Shown here piece after piece: positions 26,598-35,564 of a stretch of DNA of 64,000 nucleotides. The stretch covers positions 62,001 to 126,000 of the forward strand of contig NZ_LN831057.1 of assembly GCF_001375495.1 (NCBI RefSeq), written 5' to 3'. How positions within the stretch are numbered: the first letter of the stretch is position 1; each line of letters starts with the position of its first letter. The translations under genes were made by a program, and so were the position numbers. Source of the stretch: Flaviflexus massiliensis (GTDB lineage Bacteria; Actinomycetota; Actinomycetes; Actinomycetales; Actinomycetaceae). The notes under the pieces were generated by a model. The model was given only the letters and a program-made list of their open reading frames with translations. It made no database searches and was not told the origin of the DNA.

Positions 26598-29234
26598 TTA
26601 GCTCTTGGCCGGTGCCGGATCCAGCTCGTACTCGGCTACGGCAATGCTGTCGCCTTCGCCGATTTCCAGCGGTCCACGTACATGAGCGGCCTGACGCAGG
26701 TCTGTGAGGACCGACTCAATCTGCTCATGAGCCGTCTTAGGGGCAATCATAGCTACTGAGGCGTAGCTTGTGCGCTGAGACACTTTATTCTCGCTCTTCA
26801 CGCGGCGCAGGACCTGAAGTGCCTCTCCGGCGACGGTGAGGAGCTCCTCGCTCTGGTCAGCCGCCGCCTTTGCAAGCGGAGCAGAGGTCGGCCAGGTTGC
26901 CTTGTGGACGGAGCCCTTCGCGTACCAGGACCAGACCTCTTCAGCCGAGTAGGGGATAAAGGGGGCGAGGAGGCGCACAAAGGCATCCACGGACAGGGCG
27001 AGCGCTACACGTGCGGATTCCGTGTCCGCGAGCGAGAACAGGTCGTCACGGTTGTAGGCGCGGTCCTTGACGAGCTCAAGGTAGTCGTCGCAGAACGACC
27101 AGAAGGCCGACTCGGTGACCTCGAGTGCGCGGGTGTGATCGTAGTTGTTGAAAGCCTCGGTGGCCTGGTCAACAACGCGAGCAACCTGGGCCACCATGGC
27201 TCGGTCCACGGGGAGGGTGATCTTAGCCGGGTTGAACTCGACCGTATCTCCACCCATCGTGAGGGCGAACTTGGAGGCGTTGAGAAGTTTGATGGCGAGC
27301 CTGCGCCCGATCTTCATCTGGTTCTCTTCGAACGCAGCATCCGTACCCAGGCGAGCCGAGGCAGCCCAGTAGCGCACCCCGTCAGCCGAGTGCTTCTCGA
27401 GCAGACCCATGGGGGTGACGACGTTGCCCTTGGATTTCGACATCTTCTTGCGGTCCGGGTCGAGGATCCAGCCGGAGATCGCCGTGTTCTTCCACGGGTT
27501 CTCACCGAATTCGAGGTGGGCGCGGACCATGGAGGAGAAGAGCCACGTGCGGATAATGTCCTGACCCTGGGGGCGCAGGTCCATCGGGTACGTGGCCTTA
27601 AACAGTTCATCATCAGTCAGCCAGCCCGTGGCGATCTGGGGGCTGAGGGACGAGGTTGCCCACGTGTCCATGATGTCGACTTCACCAACGAAGCCGCCCG
27701 GCTTACCACGCTGCTCCTCCGTGTATCCCTCGGGAACATCCGAGGACGGGTCGATCGGGAGCACCGACTCGTCGGGGGTGAGGACCTGGAGGAAGTCGGT
27801 TTCACCGGTCTCGGTCACCTTGTACCAGACGGGGATGGGCACGCCGAAGAAGCGCTGGCGGGAGATGAGCCAGTCCGTGTTGAGGCCCTTGGTCCAGTTG
27901 TCGTACCTGACCCTCATGAAGTCCGGGTAGAAGTTCAGTTCCTTCCCGGCGTCCAGCAAGTTCTCCTGCAGTTCCTTCCCGTTCTTTTCCTGGAAGGGGC
28001 GTCCGCCGTTGCGGATGTACCACTGGCGGGAAGTCACGATCTCGAGGGGCTTGTCGCCCTTCTCGAAGAAGTTGGTCATGCGCTGGGTGTTGACGGGCTC
28101 GCCGATCATCTCACCGGTTTCAGCGAGCTTTTCGACAACTGCCTTGCGGGAGGAGAAGATCGTCTTCCCCGCCATCTCCTCATACAGGGCAATGCCTTCC
28201 TCCGAGGTAATCCACTCGGGGGTGTCAGCGAGGATGCGACCATCCTTGCCGAGGATTGAACGCAGCGGCAGGGAGAGTTCGCGCCACCACTGGACGTCGG
28301 TGAGGTCGCCGAAGGTACAGCACATGGCGATACCGGCACCCTTATCCTTCTCGGCAGCCGTGTGAGCGAGAACGGGAATCTCCACCCCGAACACGGGGGA
28401 GGTCACGGTCGTGCCGAACAGGTGCTGGTACCTCTCATCATCCGGGTGAGCGATGAGGGCCACGCAGGCGGGCAGGAGCTCGGGGCGGGTCGTCTCAATA
28501 ACAACGTCGCCACTCTCACCGTGGAAGGTAAGCTTGTGGTAGGCACCGGGATATTCGCGGGCCTCGAGCTCGGCCTGAGCCACAGCGGTCTGGAACGTGA
28601 CATCCCACAGGCCCGGGGCCTGAGCCTGGTATGCCTCGCCGCGTGCGAGGTTGCGGAGGAATCCGGCCTGGGCGACCTTCTGAGCCTTCGTTCCGATGGT
28701 CTGGTAGTTCTGCTTCCAGTCAATCGATAGACCGAGAGTGCGCCACAGGTTCTCAAACTGGCGCTCGTCCTGTTCGGCGAGCTGCCAGCACAGTTCAATA
28801 AAGTTGCGGCGTGAGATCGGCACCTGGTCCGCGTATTTGATCGACTTGCCATCCCCTCCATCGTGCGGGGGCACGAAGTCTTCCACGTAGGGGAGCGAGG
28901 GGTCGCAACGGACACCGTAGTAGTTTTGAACGCGTCGCTCGGTCGGCAGACCGTTGTCGTCCCAGCCCATGGGGTAGAAGACGTGCTTGCCCGTCATTCG
29001 CTGGTAGCGTGCCACCACGTCCGTGTGCGTGTAGGAGAAGACGTGACCGACGTGAAGGGAGCCGGAAACGGTGGGCGGGGGAGTGTCAATGGAGTACGTG
29101 TTTTCACGGGAGGTCAGTTCGTAGGCATACGTGCCATCTTCTTCCCATGTCTTCCCCCACTTGGTTTCCAAGCCATCCAGGCTCACCTTGTCGGGAGCGT
29201 TCACGGAAGCGACAATTGAAGCGTTCTCAGTCAT
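26598..29234 (-). CDS. valS: valyl-tRNA synthetase
   Basis: 878 aa class I synthetase. H-V-G-H in S-G-S-L-H-V-G-H-V is the HIGH motif, and K-M-S-K-S-K-G-N the second signature; the CP1 editing domain lies between. It charges tRNA-Val in the cytoplasm. No Shine-Dalgarno-like sequence is visible before the ATG, so the mRNA may be leaderless or nearly so. Divergent from the CofE-like gene. Confidence 0.97.
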   Translation of the reverse strand: MTENASIVASVNAPDKVSLDGLETKWGKTWEEDGTYAYELTSRENTYSIDTPPPTVSGSLHVGHVFSYTHTDVVARYQRMTGKHVFYPMGWDDNGLPTERRVQNYYGVRCDPSLPYVEDFVPPHDGGDGKSIKYADQVPISRRNFIELCWQLAEQDERQFENLWRTLGLSIDWKQNYQTIGTKAQKVAQAGFLRNLARGEAYQAQAPGLWDVTFQTAVAQAELEAREYPGAYHKLTFHGESGDVVIETTRPELLPACVALIAHPDDERYQHLFGTTVTSPVFGVEIPVLAHTAAEKDKGAGIAMCCTFGDLTDVQWWRELSLPLRSILGKDGRILADTPEWITSEEGIALYEEMAGKTIFSSRKAVVEKLAETGEMIGEPVNTQRMTNFFEKGDKPLEIVTSRQWYIRNGGRPFQEKNGKELQENLLDAGKELNFYPDFMRVRYDNWTKGLNTDWLISRQRFFGVPIPVWYKVTETGETDFLQVLTPDESVLPIDPSSDVPEGYTEEQRGKPGGFVGEVDIMDTWATSSLSPQIATGWLTDDELFKATYPMDLRPQGQDIIRTWLFSSMVRAHLEFGENPWKNTAISGWILDPDRKKMSKSKGNVVTPMGLLEKHSADGVRYWAASARLGTDAAFEENQMKIGRRLAIKLLNASKFALTMGGDTVEFNPAKITLPVDRAMVAQVARVVDQATEAFNNYDHTRALEVTESAFWSFCDDYLELVKDRAYNRDDLFSLADTESARVALALSVDAFVRLLAPFIPYSAEEVWSWYAKGSVHKATWPTSAPLAKAAADQSEELLTVAGEALQVLRRVKSENKVSQRTSYASVAMIAPKTAHEQIESVLTDLRQAAHVRGPLEIGEGDSIAVAEYELDPAPAKS

Positions 29235-29304
29235 GGCGCAATTGTTTCATATTTGCCCGCTTGGGAAGATTTTGGACCGCGATCAAATCGGTAATGTTGG
29301 TCCC

Positions 29305-29811
29305 ATGGAATCCCCGCACAGTTCACTGCTCATGGTCGCCGTTCCCGGCATACCCCAAGCAACGATGAAAGATGACGTCCCCGCCCTCATCGCCCCGGCA
29401 CTCAACTCGCTCGTGTGGCCCGATCTGCGCACCGGCATCACCCAGGGTGACATCGTCGTCATCTCCCGCAAGCTCGTCGCCATCTGCCAGGGCAGGCTCA
29501 CGAAAGAGGGAACGGACGGTACCCTCAGCCAGGGCAACACCCCCGCCGGCATTGCCGTCCTCCCACCAGAAAACCCCAAACAGGCAGCCCGCGAAATCAG
29601 GAGGGGATTGGATGCGAGGTTTGGGGGCAGGCCCGGAGTCATCCTCACAGGAACTGCAGATGCAGCCGGTGTTGACAGCACGGTTGGTGACATCAACCTG
29701 CGTCAAAACCTCGTGGAAGCCGCCGAAATCCTCATGAACACCTACCCGAACCACCCGGTCGTGGCGGTACGCGGACTCGGCCACCTCCTCACCTACGAGG
29801 ATCAGGACTAG
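29305..29811 (+). CDS. shortened CofE-like protein
   Basis: 168 aa. The N-terminal part (V-P-G-I-P, then G-D-I-V-V-I-S-R-K-L-V-A-I-C-Q-G-R-L) and the C-terminal L-V-E-A-A-E-I-L-M ... P-V-V-A-V-R-G-L resemble coenzyme F420-0:gamma-glutamyl ligase (CofE/FbiB N-domain). The family is about 245-250 aa; here the middle, which should carry D-T-x-G-R-x-W-R, is missing or very short. It may be a deleted remnant or a distinct reduced paralogue. The ATG at 29305 has a weak ribosome site; a longer frame starts inside the divergent valS. Confidence 0.5.
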   Translation: MESPHSSLLMVAVPGIPQATMKDDVPALIAPALNSLVWPDLRTGITQGDIVVISRKLVAICQGRLTKEGTDGTLSQGNTPAGIAVLPPENPKQAAREIRRGLDARFGGRPGVILTGTADAAGVDSTVGDINLRQNLVEAAEILMNTYPNHPVVAVRGLGHLLTYEDQD

Positions 29812-30330
29812 CTGGCAAGAACAGTCCGAGAATCGCATGCCGATGACGGCCGAGGAAACTGGGAAACGAAGGGGCGCTGAAACAAGCATCCTGGGATGGG
29901 TGTGAGGATCAGCGAGAGGCAGGGCCGTGTGGGCTTGGGAAAGGCACCAATTATTCCCCATCGGACTGCGAACTGATCCTCCATCTCTCCATCACCCGCC
30001 CGTCTCGATACGTTTCTCGCTCGCGCACTACTTTCACCCTTGTTTTGTTGAGCTTCCATTCTTGTCAGCGAAGCCGCAATTCTTGGTGTTCTCCGTCACT
30101 GTTGACGAAACAAAATGCTTAATCAAATGACTCGTTCGGGAGAAAGTGTTGTGTTCTCCCGCGCCCCGAAGGTGGGCGAGGCGCACTTGAAAGTGGCCGA
30201 TACCAGCAATTTAACGAATAATGTCATGAATTTGGAGGAAAAGCAAGACAGAACGGCCACAATAGTGGATGAATTCCAGACTAATTTCTAGGAATTAGGT
30301 CCTTTGGGTGTTGCTTAATTCTGTGTAACG
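29812..30330. other. 520-bp region, one doubtful small ORF
   Basis: A 58-codon frame from ATG 30115 to TAG 30289-30291 (M-L-N-Q-M-T-R-S-G-E start) has no ribosome site and no recognisable similarity. The region is less GC-rich than neighbours after 30000. Promoter elements of the iron-uptake operon should lie at its right end. Confidence 0.45.
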
Positions 30331-30349
30331 TTAGGCAAGCCTAACCTAA
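30331..30349 (+). promoter_or_regulatory. DtxR/IdeR iron box
   Basis: TTAGGCAAGCCTAACCTAA matches the DtxR/IdeR consensus palindrome (TTAGGTTAGSCTAACCTAA) at nearly every position. It lies 67 bases before the lipoprotein start and predicts iron-dependent repression of the whole uptake operon. Confidence 0.9.
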
Positions 30350-30416
30350 AGGAAGGGCTCGGTCGGGTGGGCTCATGTGTGCACCTGCCGACATTACGCT
30401 GAATACTGGAGTATCA

Positions 30417-31484
30417 ATGACAGCACGTCGTATTGGGGCCGGCCTCGCGGTTGCCGCACTGTCAATTGGCTTGAGCGCCTGCAGCTCGGATGATGATAAC
30501 GAGGCGACACCGTCGGGGGAGGAACAATCCACCTCGAGCGCAAGCGAGGGTTCTGAATCTTCGAACGATGCCTTCCCCGTGACCATCGACCACGCCTTTG
30601 GTGAGACCGTGATCGAAGAGGAACCCGAACGGGTTGCCACGATTGCGTGGAACAACCACGAAGTTCCCCTCGCGCTCGGTGCCGTGCCCGTGGGTATGGA
30701 AAAGGTGACCTGGGGCGATGATGACAACAACGGCATGCTCCCCTGGGTTGAAGAGGCCTTGGCGGAACTTGGTGGAGAAGAACCGGTCCTGTTCGATGCG
30801 ACCGACTCGATTCCCTTCGACAGCATCGCAGCCACCGAGCCCGACGTTATTCTCGCGGCCTACTCGGGATTGACGGAAGAGGACTACGAGATGCTGAGCC
30901 AGATCGCGCCAACCGTTGCCTACCCCGATCTTGCCTGGGGCACGAGACTTGAGGACACGATCCTGCTCAACGCCACAGCACTCGGCAAGGTTGACGAAGC
31001 CAACGCACTCATTGATGAGCTCCACGCGACCATCGAAGAAGCCCTGAACGAGCACGAATCGCTCGAGGGAACCAAGCCCGTCTTTGCCTTTATCGACAAC
31101 TCCGACATGTCGAAGATTGGCGTCTACACGGAGCTGGATCCGCGCCAGGGCTTCCTCCTCGACAACGGATTCGGAACCGCCAAGATCCTTGAAGAACAGG
31201 CCGATGCGGAGACTTTCTACGTTGAGGTCTCTGCCGAAAACCCCGAAGCCTTCGACGATGTCGACATCCTCATCACGTATGGCTCGGATGATGATGCGGA
31301 GAACCAGGCGAGCCTGGAGGCCTGGCAGGCCGATCCGCTCCTGTCCCGCATCCCCGCCATCGCTAACGGCAACGTCGTCTTCCTCGGCAACGGCCCGATT
31401 GCTGCCGCAGCGAACTCATCCCCGCTGTCAGTTGCCTGGGGTATCGATGAGTACTTCGGTCTCCTCGAGGATGCCCTGAACTAG
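30417..31484 (+). CDS. ferric-siderophore ABC transporter substrate-binding lipoprotein
   Basis: 355 aa. Signal peptide with lipobox L-S-A-C (Cys22), a Ser/Glu linker, then a FecB/FhuD-type periplasmic-binding fold (R-V-A-T-I-A-W-N-N, E-P-D-V-I-L-A, I-A-P-T-V-A-Y, D-D-V-D-I-L-I-T-Y). ATG 30417 has GGAG upstream; an earlier frame start is rejected because it precedes the signal peptide. First gene of a DtxR-boxed operon with two permeases, an ATPase and a siderophore-interacting protein. Confidence 0.93.
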   Translation: MTARRIGAGLAVAALSIGLSACSSDDDNEATPSGEEQSTSSASEGSESSNDAFPVTIDHAFGETVIEEEPERVATIAWNNHEVPLALGAVPVGMEKVTWGDDDNNGMLPWVEEALAELGGEEPVLFDATDSIPFDSIAATEPDVILAAYSGLTEEDYEMLSQIAPTVAYPDLAWGTRLEDTILLNATALGKVDEANALIDELHATIEEALNEHESLEGTKPVFAFIDNSDMSKIGVYTELDPRQGFLLDNGFGTAKILEEQADAETFYVEVSAENPEAFDDVDILITYGSDDDAENQASLEAWQADPLLSRIPAIANGNVVFLGNGPIAAAANSSPLSVAWGIDEYFGLLEDALN

Positions 31485-31512
31485 ATCACCGCCAGCAACC
31501 CTCATTTCCTTC

Positions 31513-32541
31513 ATGACAACTCTTGACGAGGCTCCCACCGGTGCGAAGCGCCGGTGGGGCCACCCAACGGTCCTCGCCCTCATCGTCGCTCTTCTCATCG
31601 TCGCCTGCCTTGCGTCGATCATGTTCGGGGTGCGCAGCATCGGGATTTCTGATGCTGTGGACGCTTTGCTGGGGAAGACTGACACGACGGAACAGGCGGC
31701 CGCCTACGCCCGGATCCCGCGCACCGTTCTCGGAATCGTCATTGGTGCAAGCTTGGCAATGTCCGGGGTGGCCATGCAGGCGGTAACACGCAACCCGCTT
31801 GCCGATCCTGGTATCTTCGGGATCCTTGCTGGAGCCTCACTTGCCGTCGTTACAGGAATGACCTTCTTCGGTGTGACGAACCCTGTCACGATCATGGTCC
31901 TCGCGGTCGTGGGGTCGGCATGCTCGGCAGTTTTTGTCTATGTTGTGGGGTCTTTGGGGCGCGGCGGGGCCACCCCTCTCAAGCTAGCGCTCGCGGGTGC
32001 CGCAACATCCGCTGCACTCACTGCCCTCGTCTCGGCCGTGCTCCTACCACGCATCGATGTCATGGATTCTTTCCGGCACTGGCAGATCGGTGGGATCAGC
32101 GGAGCGAACTGGGAACGCACGGGACTGGCTGCCCCCTTCCTCATCGCCGGCGCACTCATCTGTCTCTTGTGTGCCAGGGGCATGAACGCTCTGGCGCTGG
32201 GTGATGAATTGGCGACGGGACTGGGAGAGAACGTGTTGCGCACCCGGATCGTCTCCTCCCTCGGTGCGGTTATTCTTTGAGGGGTAGCAACCGCGCTCGC
32301 TGGCCCCATCGGTTTTGTTGGACTCATTGTTCCCCACCTGTGCCGCCTCATTGTCGGCACTGACCACCGCTGGCTCCTACCCATTTCCGCCCTGGCAGGT
32401 GCCGCGCTCCTCCTCATTGCCGACACGGTGGGCCGCGTTCTTGTCGATGGTAGTGAGATTGCCGTTGGCATCATCATGCCGTTCATCGGCGCCCCAATCT
32501 TCATCTGGATCGTGCGCAGGCAGAGGGTGCGTGAACTATGA
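31513..32541 (+). pseudogene. FecCD-type siderophore permease with in-frame TGA
   Basis: The 342-codon frame encodes a full BtuC-like permease (I-P-R-T-V-L-G-I-V-I-G-A, A-V-T-R-N-P-L-A-D-P, G-P-I-G-F-V-G-L-I-V-P-H) but is split by TGA at 32278-32280 (codon 256). Homologues often carry Cys at this site (L-L-C-G-x-A-T-A), so a TGC to TGA change is the simplest reading. The stop removes the last ~86 residues. A single-base sequence error, a real nonsense mutation or readthrough are all possible; I favour the first two. Confidence 0.85.
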
Positions 32542-33731
32542 GAGTCAAGAATCTGCGTCGCGACAGTATCGAGAAGCAGGAAGCGACTTTCTCTGAGGAT
32601 GTACGGAATACGAGCAACGGTTCGTCCGTGCTGACTTCGCCTCAGTCACAGCCTGATGACACCTCAACGAATACGCCTTCCGATTCGGGTAACGCGAGTG
32701 ATTCAGGGGACTTGACTGACACCTTGCGGAAGGCTCGTCGCTCACGCATTCGCCGCCGCAGCCTGGTCACCGTCGTGCTCGTCTTTCTGGTTGCTGGCAT
32801 ATATCTGGTGAACCTCATGTGGGGCGAGGTTGTCTACTCCCCGGCGGATGTGTCGGCAGTGATCCGTGGGGAGGACGTGCAGGGCGCTAGCTACAGCGTG
32901 GGCGTCTTGAGGCTCCCGAGAGCGACGATGGGCCTGCTCGCCGGCATCGCCTTCGGTGCCGCTGGCGTGACGTTCCAGACGATGCTGCGCAATCAGCTCG
33001 CATCCCCGGACATTATCGGCATCTCCTCCGGTGCTTCCGCGGCCGGCGTGATCGGGATTGTGATCTTTGGGATGGGGCAGACCCAGGTCTCGATTGTTGC
33101 CCTCATTGCTTCTCTCACAGTTGCGCTCCTTATCTACCTGCTTTCCTACCGCGGTGGTTTTGCTGGGACGAGGCTCATTCTCATCGGCATTGGCTTTGCC
33201 GCACTCCTGCAATCGGTTGTCACCTATGCGCTCTCGCAGGCGAGCTCGTGGGATTTGCCCACGGCAACGAGATGGCTGACCGGGTCGCTCAACGGGGCCA
33301 CCTGGGAGCGAACGGGACCGCTTGCTGCCACCGCACTTGCCCTGCTCCCGATCATGCTTCTGTTCGGCCGCAACCTCAACGTTCTTCGCCTTGGCGATGA
33401 GACTGCGCGTGGCTTGGGAGTGAGGGTGAACCTGACACGGGTGGTCATGATCGTGTGCGCCGTCATCCTCATCGCCGTCGCCACCTCCGCCTGCGGTCCG
33501 ATTGCCTTTGTTGCTTTTGTTTCGGGCCCGATTGCCGCCCGCATAGTCGGCCCCGGCGGTTCCCTCACCATCCCGGCCGCCCTCGTAGGTGCCCTTGTCG
33601 TGCTCGTGAGCGATCTTGTCAGCCAGTACTTCCTCGGAGTCCGCTATCCCGTGGGTGTTCTGACCGGTGCACTCGGTGCCCCATTTCTCATCTATCTACT
33701 TGCTCGCTCCAACCGGGGAGGAAACATATGA
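32538..33731 (+). CDS. FecCD-type siderophore ABC permease
   Basis: 397 aa, BtuC-like with about ten membrane helices (R-L-P-R-A-T-M-G-L-L-A-G, L-R-N-Q-L-A-S-P-D-I-I-G, G-P-I-A-F-V-A-F-V-S-G-P). The first ~75 residues form a polar Ser/Thr/Asp-rich extension followed by a basic patch (R-K-A-R-R-S-R-I-R-R-R), unusual for the family. It overlaps the upstream permease by ATGA and the ATPase by ATGA, implying tight coupling. Confidence 0.9.
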   Translation: MRVKNLRRDSIEKQEATFSEDVRNTSNGSSVLTSPQSQPDDTSTNTPSDSGNASDSGDLTDTLRKARRSRIRRRSLVTVVLVFLVAGIYLVNLMWGEVVYSPADVSAVIRGEDVQGASYSVGVLRLPRATMGLLAGIAFGAAGVTFQTMLRNQLASPDIIGISSGASAAGVIGIVIFGMGQTQVSIVALIASLTVALLIYLLSYRGGFAGTRLILIGIGFAALLQSVVTYALSQASSWDLPTATRWLTGSLNGATWERTGPLAATALALLPIMLLFGRNLNVLRLGDETARGLGVRVNLTRVVMIVCAVILIAVATSACGPIAFVAFVSGPIAARIVGPGGSLTIPAALVGALVVLVSDLVSQYFLGVRYPVGVLTGALGAPFLIYLLARSNRGGNI

Positions 33732-34531
33732 GCCTCGCACACACTCTGGAGGCGAAAGATATTTCGCTTGCCTATGGGGACAGGACAGTCATTGAGGGGA
33801 TGGGGCTGACCATCCCGCAGGGGAAGATCACCTCGATCATCGGACCCAATGGGTGCGGCAAGTCCACGCTCCTGCGTGCCCTCTCGCGGCTCATGAAACC
33901 CGCCGCGGGAGAGGTACTCCTTGACGGCACTCCACTGACGTCACGCCATTCGAAGGAGCTCGCCCGGATCCTCGGCCTTCTCCCACAGTCTCCCGTGGCG
34001 CCCGAGGGAATAGTCGTGACCGACCTCGTGGGTCGTGGCCGCCACCCCCACCAGAACATGCTCGGCAGGTGGTCGGCACGCGACTACGAGGTCGTGGCGA
34101 ACGCTCTGCGGTCCACGAAGACGGAGGACTTGGCGGAGCGGCCGGTCGATGAACTGTCGGGCGGTCAACGCCAGCGCGTCTGGATCGCGATGGCACTCGC
34201 CCAAGAAACCGACATCCTCATGCTCGACGAACCCACCACGTATCTCGATCTGGCCAATCAGCTCGAGATCCTCGACCTGCTCACCGATCTCAACCGTGCA
34301 GAGGGAACGACGATCGTCATGGTCCTGCACGACATTAATCTCGCTGCCAGGTACTCCGACTATCTGGTGGGGATGAAGGGCGGGGCCATCGCCTGCCACG
34401 GCACCCCCGATGAGGTTGTCACGCCCGACAACATGCTTGACGTGTTCGGCATCCGCTGCCAGGTACATCCCGATCCCGTTTCCCGCAGCCCTCTTGTTAT
34501 GCCCATTGGCCGCCACCACTTCGAAAGGTAG
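33728..34531 (+). CDS. siderophore ABC transporter ATP-binding protein
   Basis: 267 aa, FepC/FecE type. Walker A G-P-N-G-C-G-K-S-T, signature L-S-G-G-Q-R-Q-R-V, Walker B I-L-M-L-D-E-P-T-T-Y-L-D, H-loop V-L-H-D-I-N. The ATG at 33728 overlaps the permease stop; a longer frame upstream is rejected because it lies inside the permease gene. Confidence 0.94.
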   Translation: MSLAHTLEAKDISLAYGDRTVIEGMGLTIPQGKITSIIGPNGCGKSTLLRALSRLMKPAAGEVLLDGTPLTSRHSKELARILGLLPQSPVAPEGIVVTDLVGRGRHPHQNMLGRWSARDYEVVANALRSTKTEDLAERPVDELSGGQRQRVWIAMALAQETDILMLDEPTTYLDLANQLEILDLLTDLNRAEGTTIVMVLHDINLAARYSDYLVGMKGGAIACHGTPDEVVTPDNMLDVFGIRCQVHPDPVSRSPLVMPIGRHHFER

Positions 34532-34536
34532 GACTC

Positions 34537-35454
34537 ATGGCAACCTATGTTCCCGTTCGCGCCATCGTCGACCAAGTCTTGGACCTGTCCGACAACTTTC
34601 GTCGCATTGTTTTCACCGGCCCCGAATTGTCCATTGTGGGACAGTACGAGTGCTTCGATCAGCGCATCAAACTCATTTTCCCAACAGGTAACACCCTGCC
34701 CGTCATCGCAGACGGGGATAACTGGTATCGGGACTAGCTCACCATCCCCGAAGGGGAGCGCGGGATCATGCGGACGTATTCGATGCGGCACATAGCTAGG
34801 ACGGACGGTCAAACCCGCATCTCCGTCGACTTCGTGCTCCACGAGGCTGACGGTGTTAGTGGGCCCGCAGCCAACTGGGCCAAGGGTGCCACTCCAGGTG
34901 ATGAGATCGTCCTCATCGCACCGAAGAACGGTGCCGCCTCCGGCGGCATCGAATTCAACCACGGCGATGCCGAACGCATCGTCCTCCTCGGTGACGAGAC
35001 CGCCGCCCCCGCCATCGCCCGCATCCTTGAGGACCTTGCTGGACAGAATTCTGACACTCCCTGCACCGCCTATATCGAGGTGCCGACGGGGGATGATCAG
35101 CTCTTGATTGAGGGAGCTCCGCACCACGGCATCACGTGGCTGCCACGCGAGGGCGCACTGCGTGGTTCCATGCTCGCCCCGGCACTCGGCTGGGACGTGT
35201 CGGATGAGGCGCGGATTTCCGTTGCGAGCCCCGAGAACGCTGACGATGATCTCGTGTGGGAAACTCCCGCCTACTCGGGATCGGGGGAGCAGGTGAGTAC
35301 CCAGGCCCCGACCGCCGGCACCTACTACTGGATTGCTGGCGAGAGCGGTGTCGTCAAGCAACTGCGACGCTTCCTCGTCAACGAGATCGGTGTTGATCGG
35401 AGCCAGGTTGCGTTCATGGGCTACTGGCGCGAAGGCGTAGCCATGAAGGGCTAG
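34537..35454 (+). pseudogene. siderophore-interacting protein (FAD) with in-frame TAG
   Basis: 306-codon ViuB/SIP-type flavin reductase gene for iron release from siderophores. R-R-I-V-F-T-G at the start, M-R-T-Y-S-M-R (the conserved R-x-Y-T/S FAD-binding motif) and a C-terminal Y-W-I-A-G-E-S-G block are present. TAG at 34735-34737 (codon 67) sits in W-Y-R-D-stop-L-T-I-P-E, where homologues have Trp, so a TGG to TAG change is likely. Either a nonsense mutation or a sequence error. Confidence 0.85.
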
Positions 35455-35463
35455 AAGAAGCAT

Positions 35464-35483
35464 CCCGGACATACCAATCCGGG
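35464..35483 (+). terminator. terminator of the iron-uptake operon
   Basis: CCCGGA / TCCGGG stem-loop followed by a long pyrimidine tract with TTTTT. Confidence 0.65.
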
Positions 35484-35564
35484 TGAAGCATTCCTTTCTT
35501 CCTTTTTCTTCCTTAATTTTCGGTCGATGCCGTCAAATGGTCAGACAAGCCGGTTGACGTGGTG

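Noticed and set aside
26904-28259. 451-codon plus-strand frame opposite valS
   Set aside because: Antisense shadow of a well-defined synthetase gene.
32278-32320. Selenocysteine insertion at the FecCD TGA
   Set aside because: A GGGG/CCCC fold exists downstream, but the loop does not look like a bacterial SECIS, no selenoprotein genes are in view, and the protein type is wrong.
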